A stretch of 64,000 nucleotides of DNA from Agarilytica rhodophyticola (GTDB lineage: Bacteria; Pseudomonadota; Gammaproteobacteria; Pseudomonadales; Cellvibrionaceae): positions 6,220,991 through 6,284,990 of the forward strand of contig NZ_CP020038.1 of NCBI RefSeq assembly GCF_002157225.2, written 5' to 3'. Positions within the stretch are counted from its first letter, which is position 1, and every line of letters begins with the position of its first letter. The notes under the pieces were generated by a model. That model did not search any database. It had not been told where the DNA came from and saw only the letters and a list, made by a program, of their open reading frames with translations. Both the position numbers and the translations under genes were made by a program. Positions 46,608 to 55,322 of this stretch are shown piece by piece.

Positions 46608-47588
46608 ATGGACTTTGTTTTAGATAATAAAAATACGCTAATTTTTTCAACTGAGAAGATTGCAAACAAAGAGAAATTTGACTATTGGGTTGAAACAGTT
46701 TGTGAACAGTTGATATTTGTCAACTGTGAAAGAAATACCAAGGGCGACTTTGAAGGAATTTTACGCACTAATATTTTAAATGACATGACGTTTGCGGAAA
46801 TGCATTCTGTACCGCAAACTTTTTCTCGCACCAAAGGACAATTATCTAGAATGAATTATGATTCATTCATTGTCAGTATTCCTCTTACTTTTAGTGTTAA
46901 TAAATCCATAGGCCATAGACCTCTTCCTTCAGATAAAGGAGACATTTCGTTTTTTGATGGATCTCGCGAGCAGTTGTTATTCGTGCAAGACAAGATCGAT
47001 GCATTAATTATGATTATTCCCAAGAGCACCTTCATGAAATATCTTCCTAACCCCGAAAGATTCTCTGGTAGCTTGATTTCCACTAGAACACCGGCTGGTT
47101 TTTTAGCATCTAACTATGTTAGAAGTATTGCATCGCAAATAGGAGACATGGATACAAATCTCACCTCCTCTATCGGCGACCATATGTTACAGCTGTTTTC
47201 ACTTGCATTAAATAACACTGTTGATAATGCTCATAATTTCTCACCTGCAATTAGGCATTCGCTATTCTTACAACTGAAGCGCTATATCGAAACAAACTTA
47301 TATGATTGCAACCTAACACCACAGGTGATTGCTGATGCACATAGAATAAGTTTACGCTACTTATACAAGATATTTGAAGAAGAAGAACTCACGGTGAACC
47401 GTTTTATCATGTCACGCCGTTTACAAAAAACTAAAGAAGCATTAATAAACAGTAAGAATAATCATATGAGTATTACAGCTATAGCTTTAGATTATGGTTT
47501 TAAAGATAGCTCACACTTTAGCAGATCATTTAAAAAGGAGTTCGGCTTTACTGCTAAAGAGATAAGAAAACAAGGTGTTCCCCGATAA
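46608..47588 (+). CDS. AraC-family transcriptional regulator
   Basis: This 326-residue protein has an N-terminal ligand-binding-like domain (about 1-200, of the AraC_binding_2 type: KEKFDYWVETVCEQL, then SFFDGSREQLLFV) and a C-terminal double helix-turn-helix (about 225-325) ending in ITAIALDYGFKDSSHFSRSFKKEFGFTAKEIR. It should be a cytoplasmic activator. AGAAG about eight bases upstream supports the start. It lies between the M19 gene and the M14 gene; the alcohol/aldehyde oxidation operon starting at 52278 is a possible target, as such regulators often accompany it, but nothing in the sequence proves this. Confidence 0.9.
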   Translation: MDFVLDNKNTLIFSTEKIANKEKFDYWVETVCEQLIFVNCERNTKGDFEGILRTNILNDMTFAEMHSVPQTFSRTKGQLSRMNYDSFIVSIPLTFSVNKSIGHRPLPSDKGDISFFDGSREQLLFVQDKIDALIMIIPKSTFMKYLPNPERFSGSLISTRTPAGFLASNYVRSIASQIGDMDTNLTSSIGDHMLQLFSLALNNTVDNAHNFSPAIRHSLFLQLKRYIETNLYDCNLTPQVIADAHRISLRYLYKIFEEEELTVNRFIMSRRLQKTKEALINSKNNHMSITAIALDYGFKDSSHFSRSFKKEFGFTAKEIRKQGVPR

Positions 47589-47701
47589 AACCCTCCCATA
47601 AATGCTAACTGCTAGGGCACAAAACAACGCTAAAACTTTGATAATCTTTGATTAATCTTGCAAAATAGACACTGTTACTAATGTTATAGCAAGGTCAAGA
47701 A

Positions 47702-48646
47702 ATGCCCAGCAAACAAGATAAATCTTCTTCTTCGTCAAAGTGGGGACAGAAAGAAAAGAATGAGTGGAAGGCTCAACAACTTATCCAACGCTCCTATAAT
47801 GACGAAGTGATTACAAGAATACAGTCACTTAAAGAAATATTAAGCGTTAATACATACGGCGCTCTGCCTTATGACGTTGAAAAATATCCACTATTTGTTA
47901 TTAAGACACTCTCCTGGCATGAGAGCAAGCCAACTATACTCATTACAGGTGGTGTTCACGGCTATGAAACCAGTGGTGTTCATGGAGCTTTACGTTTCAT
48001 GGAAACGCAGGCAATTAACTATTCTCAATACTTTAATATTGTCTGCGCCCCCTGTGTGAGTCCTTGGGGGTATGAAACAATCAACCGCTGGAATCCCGAC
48101 ACAATAGACCCCAATCGCTCATTTTATAAAGAAAGCCCATCCCAAGAAGCTGCTCAATTAATGAAGATGGCAGCATCACTGGGAATAGGAACAAACAGCA
48201 ACCATAATTGCAAATTCGATTTGCTCGCACATTTTGATTTACATGAAACAACTGACACTGATAATACAGTTTTCAGACCTGCTTTATCTGCACGAGATGG
48301 TATCGAACAAGATATATGGGATATTCCCGACGGTTTCTATTTAGTTGGCGATAGTGAAAATCCCGTTGATGAATTTCAAAAAGCAATAATAGATTCTGTT
48401 AAAAAAGTGACCCATATTGCGCCTAACGATAGAAATGGAAAGATTATTGGAGAATCAATTACCCAAGAAGGTGTTATTAACTATCAAACTAGAAAACTGG
48501 GCTTATGTACCGGTTTTAGTAACAGTCAATACTGTACTACAACTGAAATGTACCCCGATAGCCCCAAAGTTAATGATGAAGACTGTATATTAGCGCAAGT
48601 AGCCGCCATAGTTGGTGGATTGGATTATCTTATTACAAGAATTTAG
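47702..48646 (+). CDS. M14-family zinc carboxypeptidase/deacylase-like protein
   Basis: This 314-residue protein has the metal-binding HxxE as GGVHGYETSG, the distal His in HFDLHET and a late Glu in TTTEMYPD, the arrangement of M14 carboxypeptidases and succinylglutamate desuccinylase/aspartoacylase relatives. It has no signal peptide; the N-terminus is a polar Ser/Lys-rich stretch. It should hydrolyse a C-terminal amino acid or an N-acyl amino acid; the substrate is unknown. AAGG before the ATG supports the start. It converges with the GMC oxidoreductase gene. Confidence 0.82.
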   Translation: MPSKQDKSSSSSKWGQKEKNEWKAQQLIQRSYNDEVITRIQSLKEILSVNTYGALPYDVEKYPLFVIKTLSWHESKPTILITGGVHGYETSGVHGALRFMETQAINYSQYFNIVCAPCVSPWGYETINRWNPDTIDPNRSFYKESPSQEAAQLMKMAASLGIGTNSNHNCKFDLLAHFDLHETTDTDNTVFRPALSARDGIEQDIWDIPDGFYLVGDSENPVDEFQKAIIDSVKKVTHIAPNDRNGKIIGESITQEGVINYQTRKLGLCTGFSNSQYCTTTEMYPDSPKVNDEDCILAQVAAIVGGLDYLITRI

Positions 48647-48656
48647 TGACATAAGT

Positions 48657-48684
48657 TGTGACGGTGGTTTTATACATCGTCACA
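48657..48684. terminator. Hairpin between convergent M14 and GMC genes
   Basis: TGTGACG (48657-48663) pairs perfectly with CGTCACA (48678-48684) around a 14-base loop in the 70-bp gap between two convergent stops. It lacks a strong T-tract. Confidence 0.4.
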
Positions 48685-48716
48685 TTAGATTAATAACATT
48701 GCCTTATCTTATTGTC

Positions 48717-50285
48717 TTATTTAAGAGAGTCCGATTGTATAAGGTTATTTGTTAATTTTGCAATGAGAGCATAGATAGACAATTGGGGGTTAGCACCAAT
48801 ACTTGTGGGAAATAAGGAACCGTCAAAAACAAACAAATTTTTAACATGGTGATAACGGCCATGACTGTCCACAACACTGTTATTGATATCTCCTCCCATT
48901 GTGCAGCCACCCATTACATGAGCACTGGCAACTTGAGCGCGAAGCTTTTTAAGGGGCAATTTTTTAATTGCTTGGCGCGCTTTATCCCAAGAACTATAGA
49001 TACTAGAGTCTAAATGTAAGGGTATAACGTGTTTCGCACCTGCTGCAAATAATAACTCTGTCATGGTTAACCAAGAGTGCTGTATACCCTCCCATATATA
49101 GTCAGTGATAGGATAATCTAAGACAGGATAATCATATTTATCTAGGGTTACCTCACCTCCAACACTGTCATCGTTGAAACCATCCCTCAGTAATGCGAGG
49201 CTTGCCTGCATATATGGAAATTTTTGCATGATATCATAGTGATGGCTGCCGTGATTTAAGAAAACGGTAGAGGCAAGTAAAGGGTGCATAGGGGCAGTTT
49301 CTAATTTATAACCGACTTTCCCCGTAACACCGTCACGCCATAATAAATCATCGACATAAACACTCTGTGGTGCACCTGAAAATGCATTGACAGGCTTTGG
49401 CATAATCCCGGTAACGAGACTCACCGGGTGAAGAAACGTGCGTTTACCTAAAGTTCTATATGGATCGGGAAGCTTGGAGCGTAACAATAATGCAGGTGAA
49501 TTAATAGCACCGCCGGCAACAATAACTTTGGCTGCATGAACCGTGATTACAATATCCTTTTTTAATTTACCATACTTATTAATAGCAAATGCTTTTACAC
49601 CTATCGCTTTATCTTTTTCAGTTAATATTTTTTGGGCACGACAGCAGCTCAATAAAGTTGCACCACTTTCCAAAGCCGTAGGAATAGTCGAAACTAACAT
49701 AGATTGCTTTGCATTTATTGGACAACCAGTACCACAATAACCCAAATTTATACACCCATTTACATTTCGTGGAATCACTTTAGGTGTTAGAGAAAGAGCC
49801 TTCGCGCCACGTGCTAAAATTGTATTATTTTCATTAGCAGGTGATGCCCAAGGTGAAATATTTAGTCTTTGCTCCATGCGAATAAACCAAGGCTCCATAT
49901 TTTCATAAAGAATGTCTTTTATATGAAAATTATCACTCCAATACTCCAGTGTTTTTTGAGGTGTTCTAAAGCTACTTGTCCAGTTTACCGTTGTAGAACC
50001 TCCTACAGCTCTTCCCTGTAAAATATTAATCGCCTTGTCTTTTGTTTTACGACCTGCAGCTTCTTGGTACAGCGTTGCATACGCCGTTTTTTCCTGCATA
50101 TCAAAATCCGAGGATCGCTTTAAAGGCCCTTCTTCGAGCATTATAACTTTATAACCAGCCTGAGTGAGTATTTCTGCGGCAACACCACCACCAGCTCCGG
50201 TACCACAGATAACAACATCACAATCAAAAGCCCTTGAGCTATCGAGCTGCGCTACATTTATGTGATTGGGGTACTGTATATTCAT
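48717..50285 (-). CDS. GMC-family FAD-dependent alcohol oxidoreductase
   Basis: This protein of 522 residues has the FAD-binding N-terminus DVVICGTGAGGGVAAEIL with EEGP, the substrate-side GRAVGGSTTVNW motif and the C-terminal ASAHVMGGCTMG...NLFVFDGSLFPTSIGANPQLS signature of GMC oxidoreductases. A Cys-rich stretch (CINLGYCGTGCP) is typical of the long-chain alcohol oxidase/cholesterol oxidase-like branch. It should oxidise an alcohol to an aldehyde, which the co-encoded aldehyde dehydrogenase could take further. The frame is open from 50330, but the ATG at 50285 shares one base with the upstream stop (TAATG), fixing the start by coupling. Confidence 0.9.
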   Translation of the reverse strand: MNIQYPNHINVAQLDSSRAFDCDVVICGTGAGGGVAAEILTQAGYKVIMLEEGPLKRSSDFDMQEKTAYATLYQEAAGRKTKDKAINILQGRAVGGSTTVNWTSSFRTPQKTLEYWSDNFHIKDILYENMEPWFIRMEQRLNISPWASPANENNTILARGAKALSLTPKVIPRNVNGCINLGYCGTGCPINAKQSMLVSTIPTALESGATLLSCCRAQKILTEKDKAIGVKAFAINKYGKLKKDIVITVHAAKVIVAGGAINSPALLLRSKLPDPYRTLGKRTFLHPVSLVTGIMPKPVNAFSGAPQSVYVDDLLWRDGVTGKVGYKLETAPMHPLLASTVFLNHGSHHYDIMQKFPYMQASLALLRDGFNDDSVGGEVTLDKYDYPVLDYPITDYIWEGIQHSWLTMTELLFAAGAKHVIPLHLDSSIYSSWDKARQAIKKLPLKKLRAQVASAHVMGGCTMGGDINNSVVDSHGRYHHVKNLFVFDGSLFPTSIGANPQLSIYALIAKLTNNLIQSDSLK

Positions 50286-50836
50286 TATAATGACAGGTCT
50301 GGCGGGCCAGGATAGTGTATTGTTTTCCAACTATCTGGCTCAGCGTAAAACGAACCAATAATAATTTGATGTAGGCCTTGATAAGCGCTCTGCAAAATTT
50401 CAATGAGACTGTTGCGCCATAGCTGTAGAAACTCTATTAAGTCTTGTACTGACGCAGCACTCCAACTTTTCCAGACGCCAGCCAATAGCCAACGTCCTAC
50501 GCCATTATTGAGTATATTAAGTAGTTGACGCAGTTCATCTTGGGTACGCTCTGGCAGAATCAGAATAGCAAAATCGATATTAAAGAGCACATTGATTAGT
50601 TGCTTTTCTTTAATTCTTGTCGTATTTAATGTTTCACCATAAATAAAAGCGGGAATAAGTACGAGTAATGTTATTTGATCTTCATCATTCAAAAACTTAA
50701 AATCTTCATGATTCCATTCTAAATCAGATATAGAGTTGTCTTGCAGTATTTGAAAAGTCGATACTCCCAAAAGGCTAGTCACACCGATACCGGTAATCCA
50801 TTTAAGAAGGTCTCGCCGATTGATGTTAGTTTTCAA
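50285..50836 (-). CDS. Tat-signal protein, gluconate 2-dehydrogenase subunit 3-like
   Basis: This 183-residue protein has a twin-arginine-type signal (NRRDLLKWITGIGVTSLLG) and a helical body. Its size and place directly upstream of a GMC oxidoreductase fit the small subunit-3 family found with membrane gluconate and alcohol dehydrogenases. The Tat signal suggests it folds in the cytoplasm and may carry the GMC subunit to the periplasm. The stop overlaps the GMC start, and it begins 14 bp after the aldehyde dehydrogenase stop, so the three genes form one operon. Confidence 0.75.
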   Translation of the reverse strand: MKTNINRRDLLKWITGIGVTSLLGVSTFQILQDNSISDLEWNHEDFKFLNDEDQITLLVLIPAFIYGETLNTTRIKEKQLINVLFNIDFAILILPERTQDELRQLLNILNNGVGRWLLAGVWKSWSAASVQDLIEFLQLWRNSLIEILQSAYQGLHQIIIGSFYAEPDSWKTIHYPGPPDLSL

Positions 50837-50850
50837 CTTTTCTGACCGCC

Positions 50851-52278
50851 TTATTTACCTGGCCCTAACATAAACTTTAATAACCATGAAGCAATACCCT
50901 TATTATATGGTGGGTACAGAAATGGAATTCCATTAAAACGGGATTGTATGAAAATTGATTTTTCTTTCGAAAAGGTACGAAACCCAGCTTCTCCATGATA
51001 GTGCCCCATACCGCTTGTTCCAACGCCACCAAAAGGAAGATTATCCTGAGCTATGTGCAAGATAGTGTCATTAATAGTAACACCGCCAGATAAAGTATTT
51101 TTAAGTATTTTATCTTTTTCTTTTTTATTATGGCTAAACAGATAAAGTGCTAGAGGCTTTGGGCGTTGATTTATATATTCTATACCGCTCTCAAAACTCT
51201 CATACCCAACAAGAGGCAGTAGTGGGCCGAATATCTCTTCTTTCAAAACAGCCATATCATCAGTGGCGTCAATAATAATAGTGGGAACGATCTTCTTCAT
51301 TTCGGAGATAGATCCCCCCTCGAATAAAGGAACTAATTTTGCGCCCTTACTTTTTGCATCCTCTAGCATATTATTTAAGCGCTGATAATGGTTTTCGCTA
51401 ATAATACTGGTATAACCTCGGCTCTGCCAATCGGGGTAGAACTGCTGTGCTGTTTTTCGTGCCTGTTCAGTAAAGGTATTTATCTCGTTTTGAGGAAGAA
51501 GAATATAATCTGGAGCTATACAGGTTTGGCCACTATTAATAAGCTTACCATTGATAATACTTTTTATTGCAGCATCGGATGGAAAGCTCTCGCCAATAAT
51601 TACAGGAGACTTACCGCCAAGCTCAAGGGTAACAGGAGTCAGGTTTTCACTGGCAGTTCGCATAACATGTTTGCCGATCTGTGTAGCACCAGTAAATAGC
51701 AAATGATCAAAAGGCAGAGCTGTAAAAGCTTTGCCTACTTCAACATCACCGTTTACAACAGTGAGTAGCTCAGGGTCAAAGTACTCTTTAACCAGATCTG
51801 CAAATAATTGGCTAAATACAGGGGTATGTTCTGGCATTTTAACCATCGTCGTATTGCCGGCAGATAAAGCACCGGCAACAGGCCCAATAGCTAAAAAAAG
51901 AGGATAGTTCCATGGCGTGATCACACCAATAGTACCGAGGGGCTGGGACATGACTTTAGCACGGCCAGGCTGGAACCATAGGCTTACCGATTTTCGTTTA
52001 GGTTTCATCCAAGCGCTTAGATGACGAATACTATGTTTAATTAACTCTTGACACGGGAATACTTCTATCAAAAGGCTCTCTTGTTTATCTCGACAGCCGA
52101 AATCCTTCGTCAAAGCAGCACAAATAGAGTCGCGATTATCTACAACTAGCTTTAATAGCTGTCGCAAATTTTGCTTGCGAGCACTAGCTTCAAGGTAACG
52201 GTTTTGCGCAAAGTACTTTTGTTGACGCTGTAATGCAATATCGAGAAGATCGCCACCTATAATTTGACTATGTCCCAT
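50851..52278 (-). CDS. Coniferyl-aldehyde-dehydrogenase-type NAD(P) aldehyde dehydrogenase
   Basis: This 475-residue enzyme has the aldehyde dehydrogenase order: WNYPLFLAIGPVAGALSAGNT for the nucleotide site, FTGATQIGKHV, catalytic Glu in TLELGGKSPVII, and the nucleophile Cys in NSGQTCIAPDYI. EEIFGPLLPLVGY and NLPFGGVGTSGMGHYHG follow. This short, hydrophobically tailed branch includes coniferyl and fatty aldehyde dehydrogenases. It should oxidise an aldehyde to an acid. First gene of the operon with the Tat protein and the GMC oxidoreductase. Confidence 0.9.
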   Translation of the reverse strand: MGHSQIIGGDLLDIALQRQQKYFAQNRYLEASARKQNLRQLLKLVVDNRDSICAALTKDFGCRDKQESLLIEVFPCQELIKHSIRHLSAWMKPKRKSVSLWFQPGRAKVMSQPLGTIGVITPWNYPLFLAIGPVAGALSAGNTTMVKMPEHTPVFSQLFADLVKEYFDPELLTVVNGDVEVGKAFTALPFDHLLFTGATQIGKHVMRTASENLTPVTLELGGKSPVIIGESFPSDAAIKSIINGKLINSGQTCIAPDYILLPQNEINTFTEQARKTAQQFYPDWQSRGYTSIISENHYQRLNNMLEDAKSKGAKLVPLFEGGSISEMKKIVPTIIIDATDDMAVLKEEIFGPLLPLVGYESFESGIEYINQRPKPLALYLFSHNKKEKDKILKNTLSGGVTINDTILHIAQDNLPFGGVGTSGMGHYHGEAGFRTFSKEKSIFIQSRFNGIPFLYPPYNKGIASWLLKFMLGPGK

Positions 52279-52486
52279 GCTGGTTACCGTACTTTAATTA
52301 TATAATTAGCACATTATTATTGGTATTTTTAGAAAGCTATAACACAACCGTCAGACTAAAGCATGCATGAGCTAAATACAATATCATCATGAAACTAAAT
52401 AAGCGTTATATACACCCATTATTAAAGAGTAAGGGCCTAGTCATCATCTAAACTATGCCACATCGCTGGTGTTTAAAATTATATAT

Positions 52487-53260
52487 TTAAAAACTATTAG
52501 CGCCCACAATTTTTTTCAATACATTATCATATGGTGATATATCCAGTACTCTTTGAGTTTGAACATCAGCATCTTTTAACTTATCGTACTCACTAAGGGA
52601 AAAATTATAAAGATTTATCGGTATTGTATAGCTATCATGCTCTTTTATTAATTCTTTATCGACGAGTAGTTTAGCAACGCTATTTCTCAAACTTTCGTCA
52701 AAAAGATATTTTTTTTGCAAGGCAGAAAACTCAACAGGAGGTATGGTGTAATCTTCCTTTATCCACTTAGCACACAAAAGTGCCCTCAAGCCATAAAGAA
52801 AGCCTTTGGCGTTATATTGATTTTTTTCATCAAACAGTTTCTTCTTCGCTAAAGAGATATAATGATGAAAAACTAATTTTGGGTTAAAAGTTTGGATAAC
52901 TAATTCCTTTAATAAACTCAGTTTTTCATCATCTTTTTTATAGACGATTGGTGAATATAACCACTCACAAAGTGCAGCGTTACCTTTATGCATCAAGTTA
53001 ATAGATTTCGCAATATCCCAACCACTTACATCTAAATCGTCTATAAACACATTTTCAATCACATCCTTTTTCTTGAAAGCAGATAGATACCAATCAAGAG
53101 TGTGACAATAGATGATACGTATGTCGTAATCACTATCTAATGAAGGGAAACCCCAAGCACGGCTACCACTTTCTACAGCCAGGATAACATTGATATTTTT
53201 ATCATTTTCGATATTTTTTAAGAGCCGGTTAATGTCCTCTCTTTTTTTATCTTGTATCAT
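52487..53260 (-). CDS. Nucleotidyltransferase of the YcgL type (polymerase-beta fold)
   Basis: This 257-residue protein has the minimal nucleotidyltransferase signature: ESGSRAWGF followed by DSDYDIR, giving GS-x(n)-DxD, the metal-binding pair. The pattern GSRAWGFxSxDSDYDxR is that of the YcgL-like family, whose substrate is not established. The start ATG overlaps the stop of the preceding gene by four bases (ATGA), so the two nucleotidyltransferases are translationally coupled. It is the last gene of the rtcB-rtcA operon, which suggests a role in modifying or marking damaged RNA; that is inference. Confidence 0.85.
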   Translation of the reverse strand: MIQDKKREDINRLLKNIENDKNINVILAVESGSRAWGFPSLDSDYDIRIIYCHTLDWYLSAFKKKDVIENVFIDDLDVSGWDIAKSINLMHKGNAALCEWLYSPIVYKKDDEKLSLLKELVIQTFNPKLVFHHYISLAKKKLFDEKNQYNAKGFLYGLRALLCAKWIKEDYTIPPVEFSALQKKYLFDESLRNSVAKLLVDKELIKEHDSYTIPINLYNFSLSEYDKLKDADVQTQRVLDISPYDNVLKKIVGANSF

Positions 53261-54171
53261 CTTTTACGGCTTCCTTTTACACTCTCGATTATCTTTTCAA
53301 TTTCTGTCAAGGCAATTAAAGCCTGATCTTGATTAACAACACAATCGTCTATAGAACCATAGTGTTGCTCTAAGCACTGTAAGAGCAAGTTTTTAATCGC
53401 CACTTCATCCGGCATTAGTGGCAATTTGCTCGCTATATATATTTCTTCTAATTTTTTCTCTTTACGCTCAAAGTAATGCTCTACCTGTTCTTGCGACCAT
53501 TCACCACGACGAATAGATTTGAGCTGTTCTTTATTCCTGCTAAGATCTAAATCACCTTCGATTAAGATCTGTTCCACTTCATTAAGTAAACGTACAACAT
53601 GATAAGCAAACTTCACATCGTAGCCATATTTATGAATGACTTCCTTACGTTTTCCCTCGGGAATTTTGGTTCGCATTTTATGTATTTGTGCATAAGCATA
53701 GCCTTTAAACTTTGGCCAACATCCTTTATGTAAAAATATCTTACGCATTTCTCTTACACGCTCACCCACTTTAGTACTATATACAATACAGTGGCGAGGA
53801 ACGAACAAAGTATCTATGATATTTGGGTTATTATCTGTTAGTAACCTAAAGTACTTTACTACAGAATATAGGGTTAAATCATATTCTCTTCCCTTACCGC
53901 CGCGAGCAGAGCAGTCAAACATATGATGTTGTTGAATTTGCTCAAACTTCGGTGAAAAATCGTCAAACCCCGGGATATCTCCACGTAGATGAGGAAATAT
54001 CCAATCTTTAGGTGGGATAGCGAAGCCATAAAGATCTATATCAGAATCGTCTTGCGCAACACCATAAGCAGTGGATCCCATAATCACTTCATATTGCACA
54101 CCGAACTCTAAGAACTTTGGTGGCGAAGTCAATAAACCTCGCTTAATTAAATACTGCGTTTTACTGCTCAT
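53257..54171 (-). CDS. Nucleotidyltransferase (polymerase-beta fold) in the rtc operon
   Basis: This 304-residue protein has MGSTAYGVAQDDSDIDLYGF, a GS...DxD nucleotidyltransferase core, and a helical C-terminal half. It differs from the following paralogue in length and in the loop after the DxD motif (GFAIPPKDWIFPHL). Such enzymes transfer a nucleotide to RNA, protein or small molecules. The gene starts 27 bp after the rtcA stop and overlaps the next gene. No clear Shine-Dalgarno is seen. Placement in an RNA-repair operon points to an RNA substrate. Confidence 0.82.
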   Translation of the reverse strand: MSSKTQYLIKRGLLTSPPKFLEFGVQYEVIMGSTAYGVAQDDSDIDLYGFAIPPKDWIFPHLRGDIPGFDDFSPKFEQIQQHHMFDCSARGGKGREYDLTLYSVVKYFRLLTDNNPNIIDTLFVPRHCIVYSTKVGERVREMRKIFLHKGCWPKFKGYAYAQIHKMRTKIPEGKRKEVIHKYGYDVKFAYHVVRLLNEVEQILIEGDLDLSRNKEQLKSIRRGEWSQEQVEHYFERKEKKLEEIYIASKLPLMPDEVAIKNLLLQCLEQHYGSIDDCVVNQDQALIALTEIEKIIESVKGSRKR

Positions 54172-54198
54172 AGTTCTACTCGCGGTTGCTGCATACCA

Positions 54199-55212
54199 TT
54201 ATATTGAGTGAATAGAAACCTGCCATTGTGTTTCACAAGTGTGTGTAAGCTTAACCAACTCTCCTGCTATTTGATTCACAATATCAATATTGGTGCTAAG
54301 GTGTAGACTCTTATTAAATGTACGGAAAGAACCACCTTTATTTAATAACATAGGAATAATTAATTGATCCGCCAAATACTCACCTACAGGAGCGCTTGAA
54401 GAGAGATATTCCCTGACTTTATCAACAACTTTACTAGCCACCCGCTCGGCGCTCACTCTTATTTCGCCTACCTGCTCGAAAACCTCTGTAATATCATTCA
54501 TTGATAATCTTAGCGAAAGAATATTACCAGAGCCATGTGAGTCGACAATGTTATATTTTAACTTGTTAATATTTAATTTACTTTCAATATGCTTTAACTC
54601 ACGCTCAGCTATATGCTCAGGAATTTTAGCCTGAGTTACTACGGCTTCCATATCACAAATTTTGCTTCGCTCTAATAGATATAACGCCTTAGATGTCCTA
54701 TGGGGCTTTATAATAGCATTCCAGCGGCCACCACCTGATGGGTAAAAGCCATACCTTTCAATATTGGATTCAATTTGATAACCAATTGCTCTTACCGTAG
54801 GAATAAAGCATTGTGCAATAAAATCATAACTGGGCGCCATACCATTGTGTGTGCCACCTTTAAAAGTTATATGACTTTCGTGATCAGCCATAGCTAAAGC
54901 GGATAATATCGTTTGAAAAATTAAGGTCGTACTACCAGCGGAACCCACAGCAAAAACATATTCTCCTGCTCGTATATTACCTGGGGAAAAAACAACTTCT
55001 TGGCAACCAAGTTGGTCGCCAACAACTTTCGCAGAGCAAATTTTTTCCGCAGCCTTAAGACATGCCAGATGTTGTCTTAGTAGACCGGGCTTTTTTCTTC
55101 CAGCACGGATATTAATTATCTTTATATTTTTCCTTAAGCACATTGCCAAAGTTAAAGAGCTACGGAATATTTGACCACCGCCCTCACCTCGAGATCCATC
55201 AATTACTATCAT
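54199..55212 (-). CDS. rtcA: RNA 3'-terminal phosphate cyclase RtcA
   Basis: This 337-residue protein has the RtcA start IDGSRGEGGGQIFRSSL, the central FAVGSAGSTTLIFQTIL and GGTHNGMAPSYDF, and SGGGRWNA, as in the family (about 340 residues). A C-terminal His in LHLSTNID is in the position of the AMP-accepting catalytic His. RtcA uses ATP to turn RNA 3'-phosphates into 2',3'-cyclic phosphates. The gene follows rtcB by 110 bp and precedes two nucleotidyltransferase genes. It should be induced by RtcR with sigma-54. Confidence 0.95.
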   Translation of the reverse strand: MIVIDGSRGEGGGQIFRSSLTLAMCLRKNIKIINIRAGRKKPGLLRQHLACLKAAEKICSAKVVGDQLGCQEVVFSPGNIRAGEYVFAVGSAGSTTLIFQTILSALAMADHESHITFKGGTHNGMAPSYDFIAQCFIPTVRAIGYQIESNIERYGFYPSGGGRWNAIIKPHRTSKALYLLERSKICDMEAVVTQAKIPEHIAERELKHIESKLNINKLKYNIVDSHGSGNILSLRLSMNDITEVFEQVGEIRVSAERVASKVVDKVREYLSSSAPVGEYLADQLIIPMLLNKGGSFRTFNKSLHLSTNIDIVNQIAGELVKLTHTCETQWQVSIHSI

Positions 55213-55322
55213 TTTTATTCACTTAAAATTTAAATTTCTTTATAAAAGACCTTAGTTACACGTAAAAATGGGTTAACATCCTTGTTTTATGCTTCCCGGC
55301 ACAACTTCCAACAACAAAACCT

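Noticed and set aside
55213-55322. Possible small RNA (for example a Y-RNA) in the rtcB-rtcA gap
   Set aside because: The 110-bp gap shows no stable stem or tRNA-like element.
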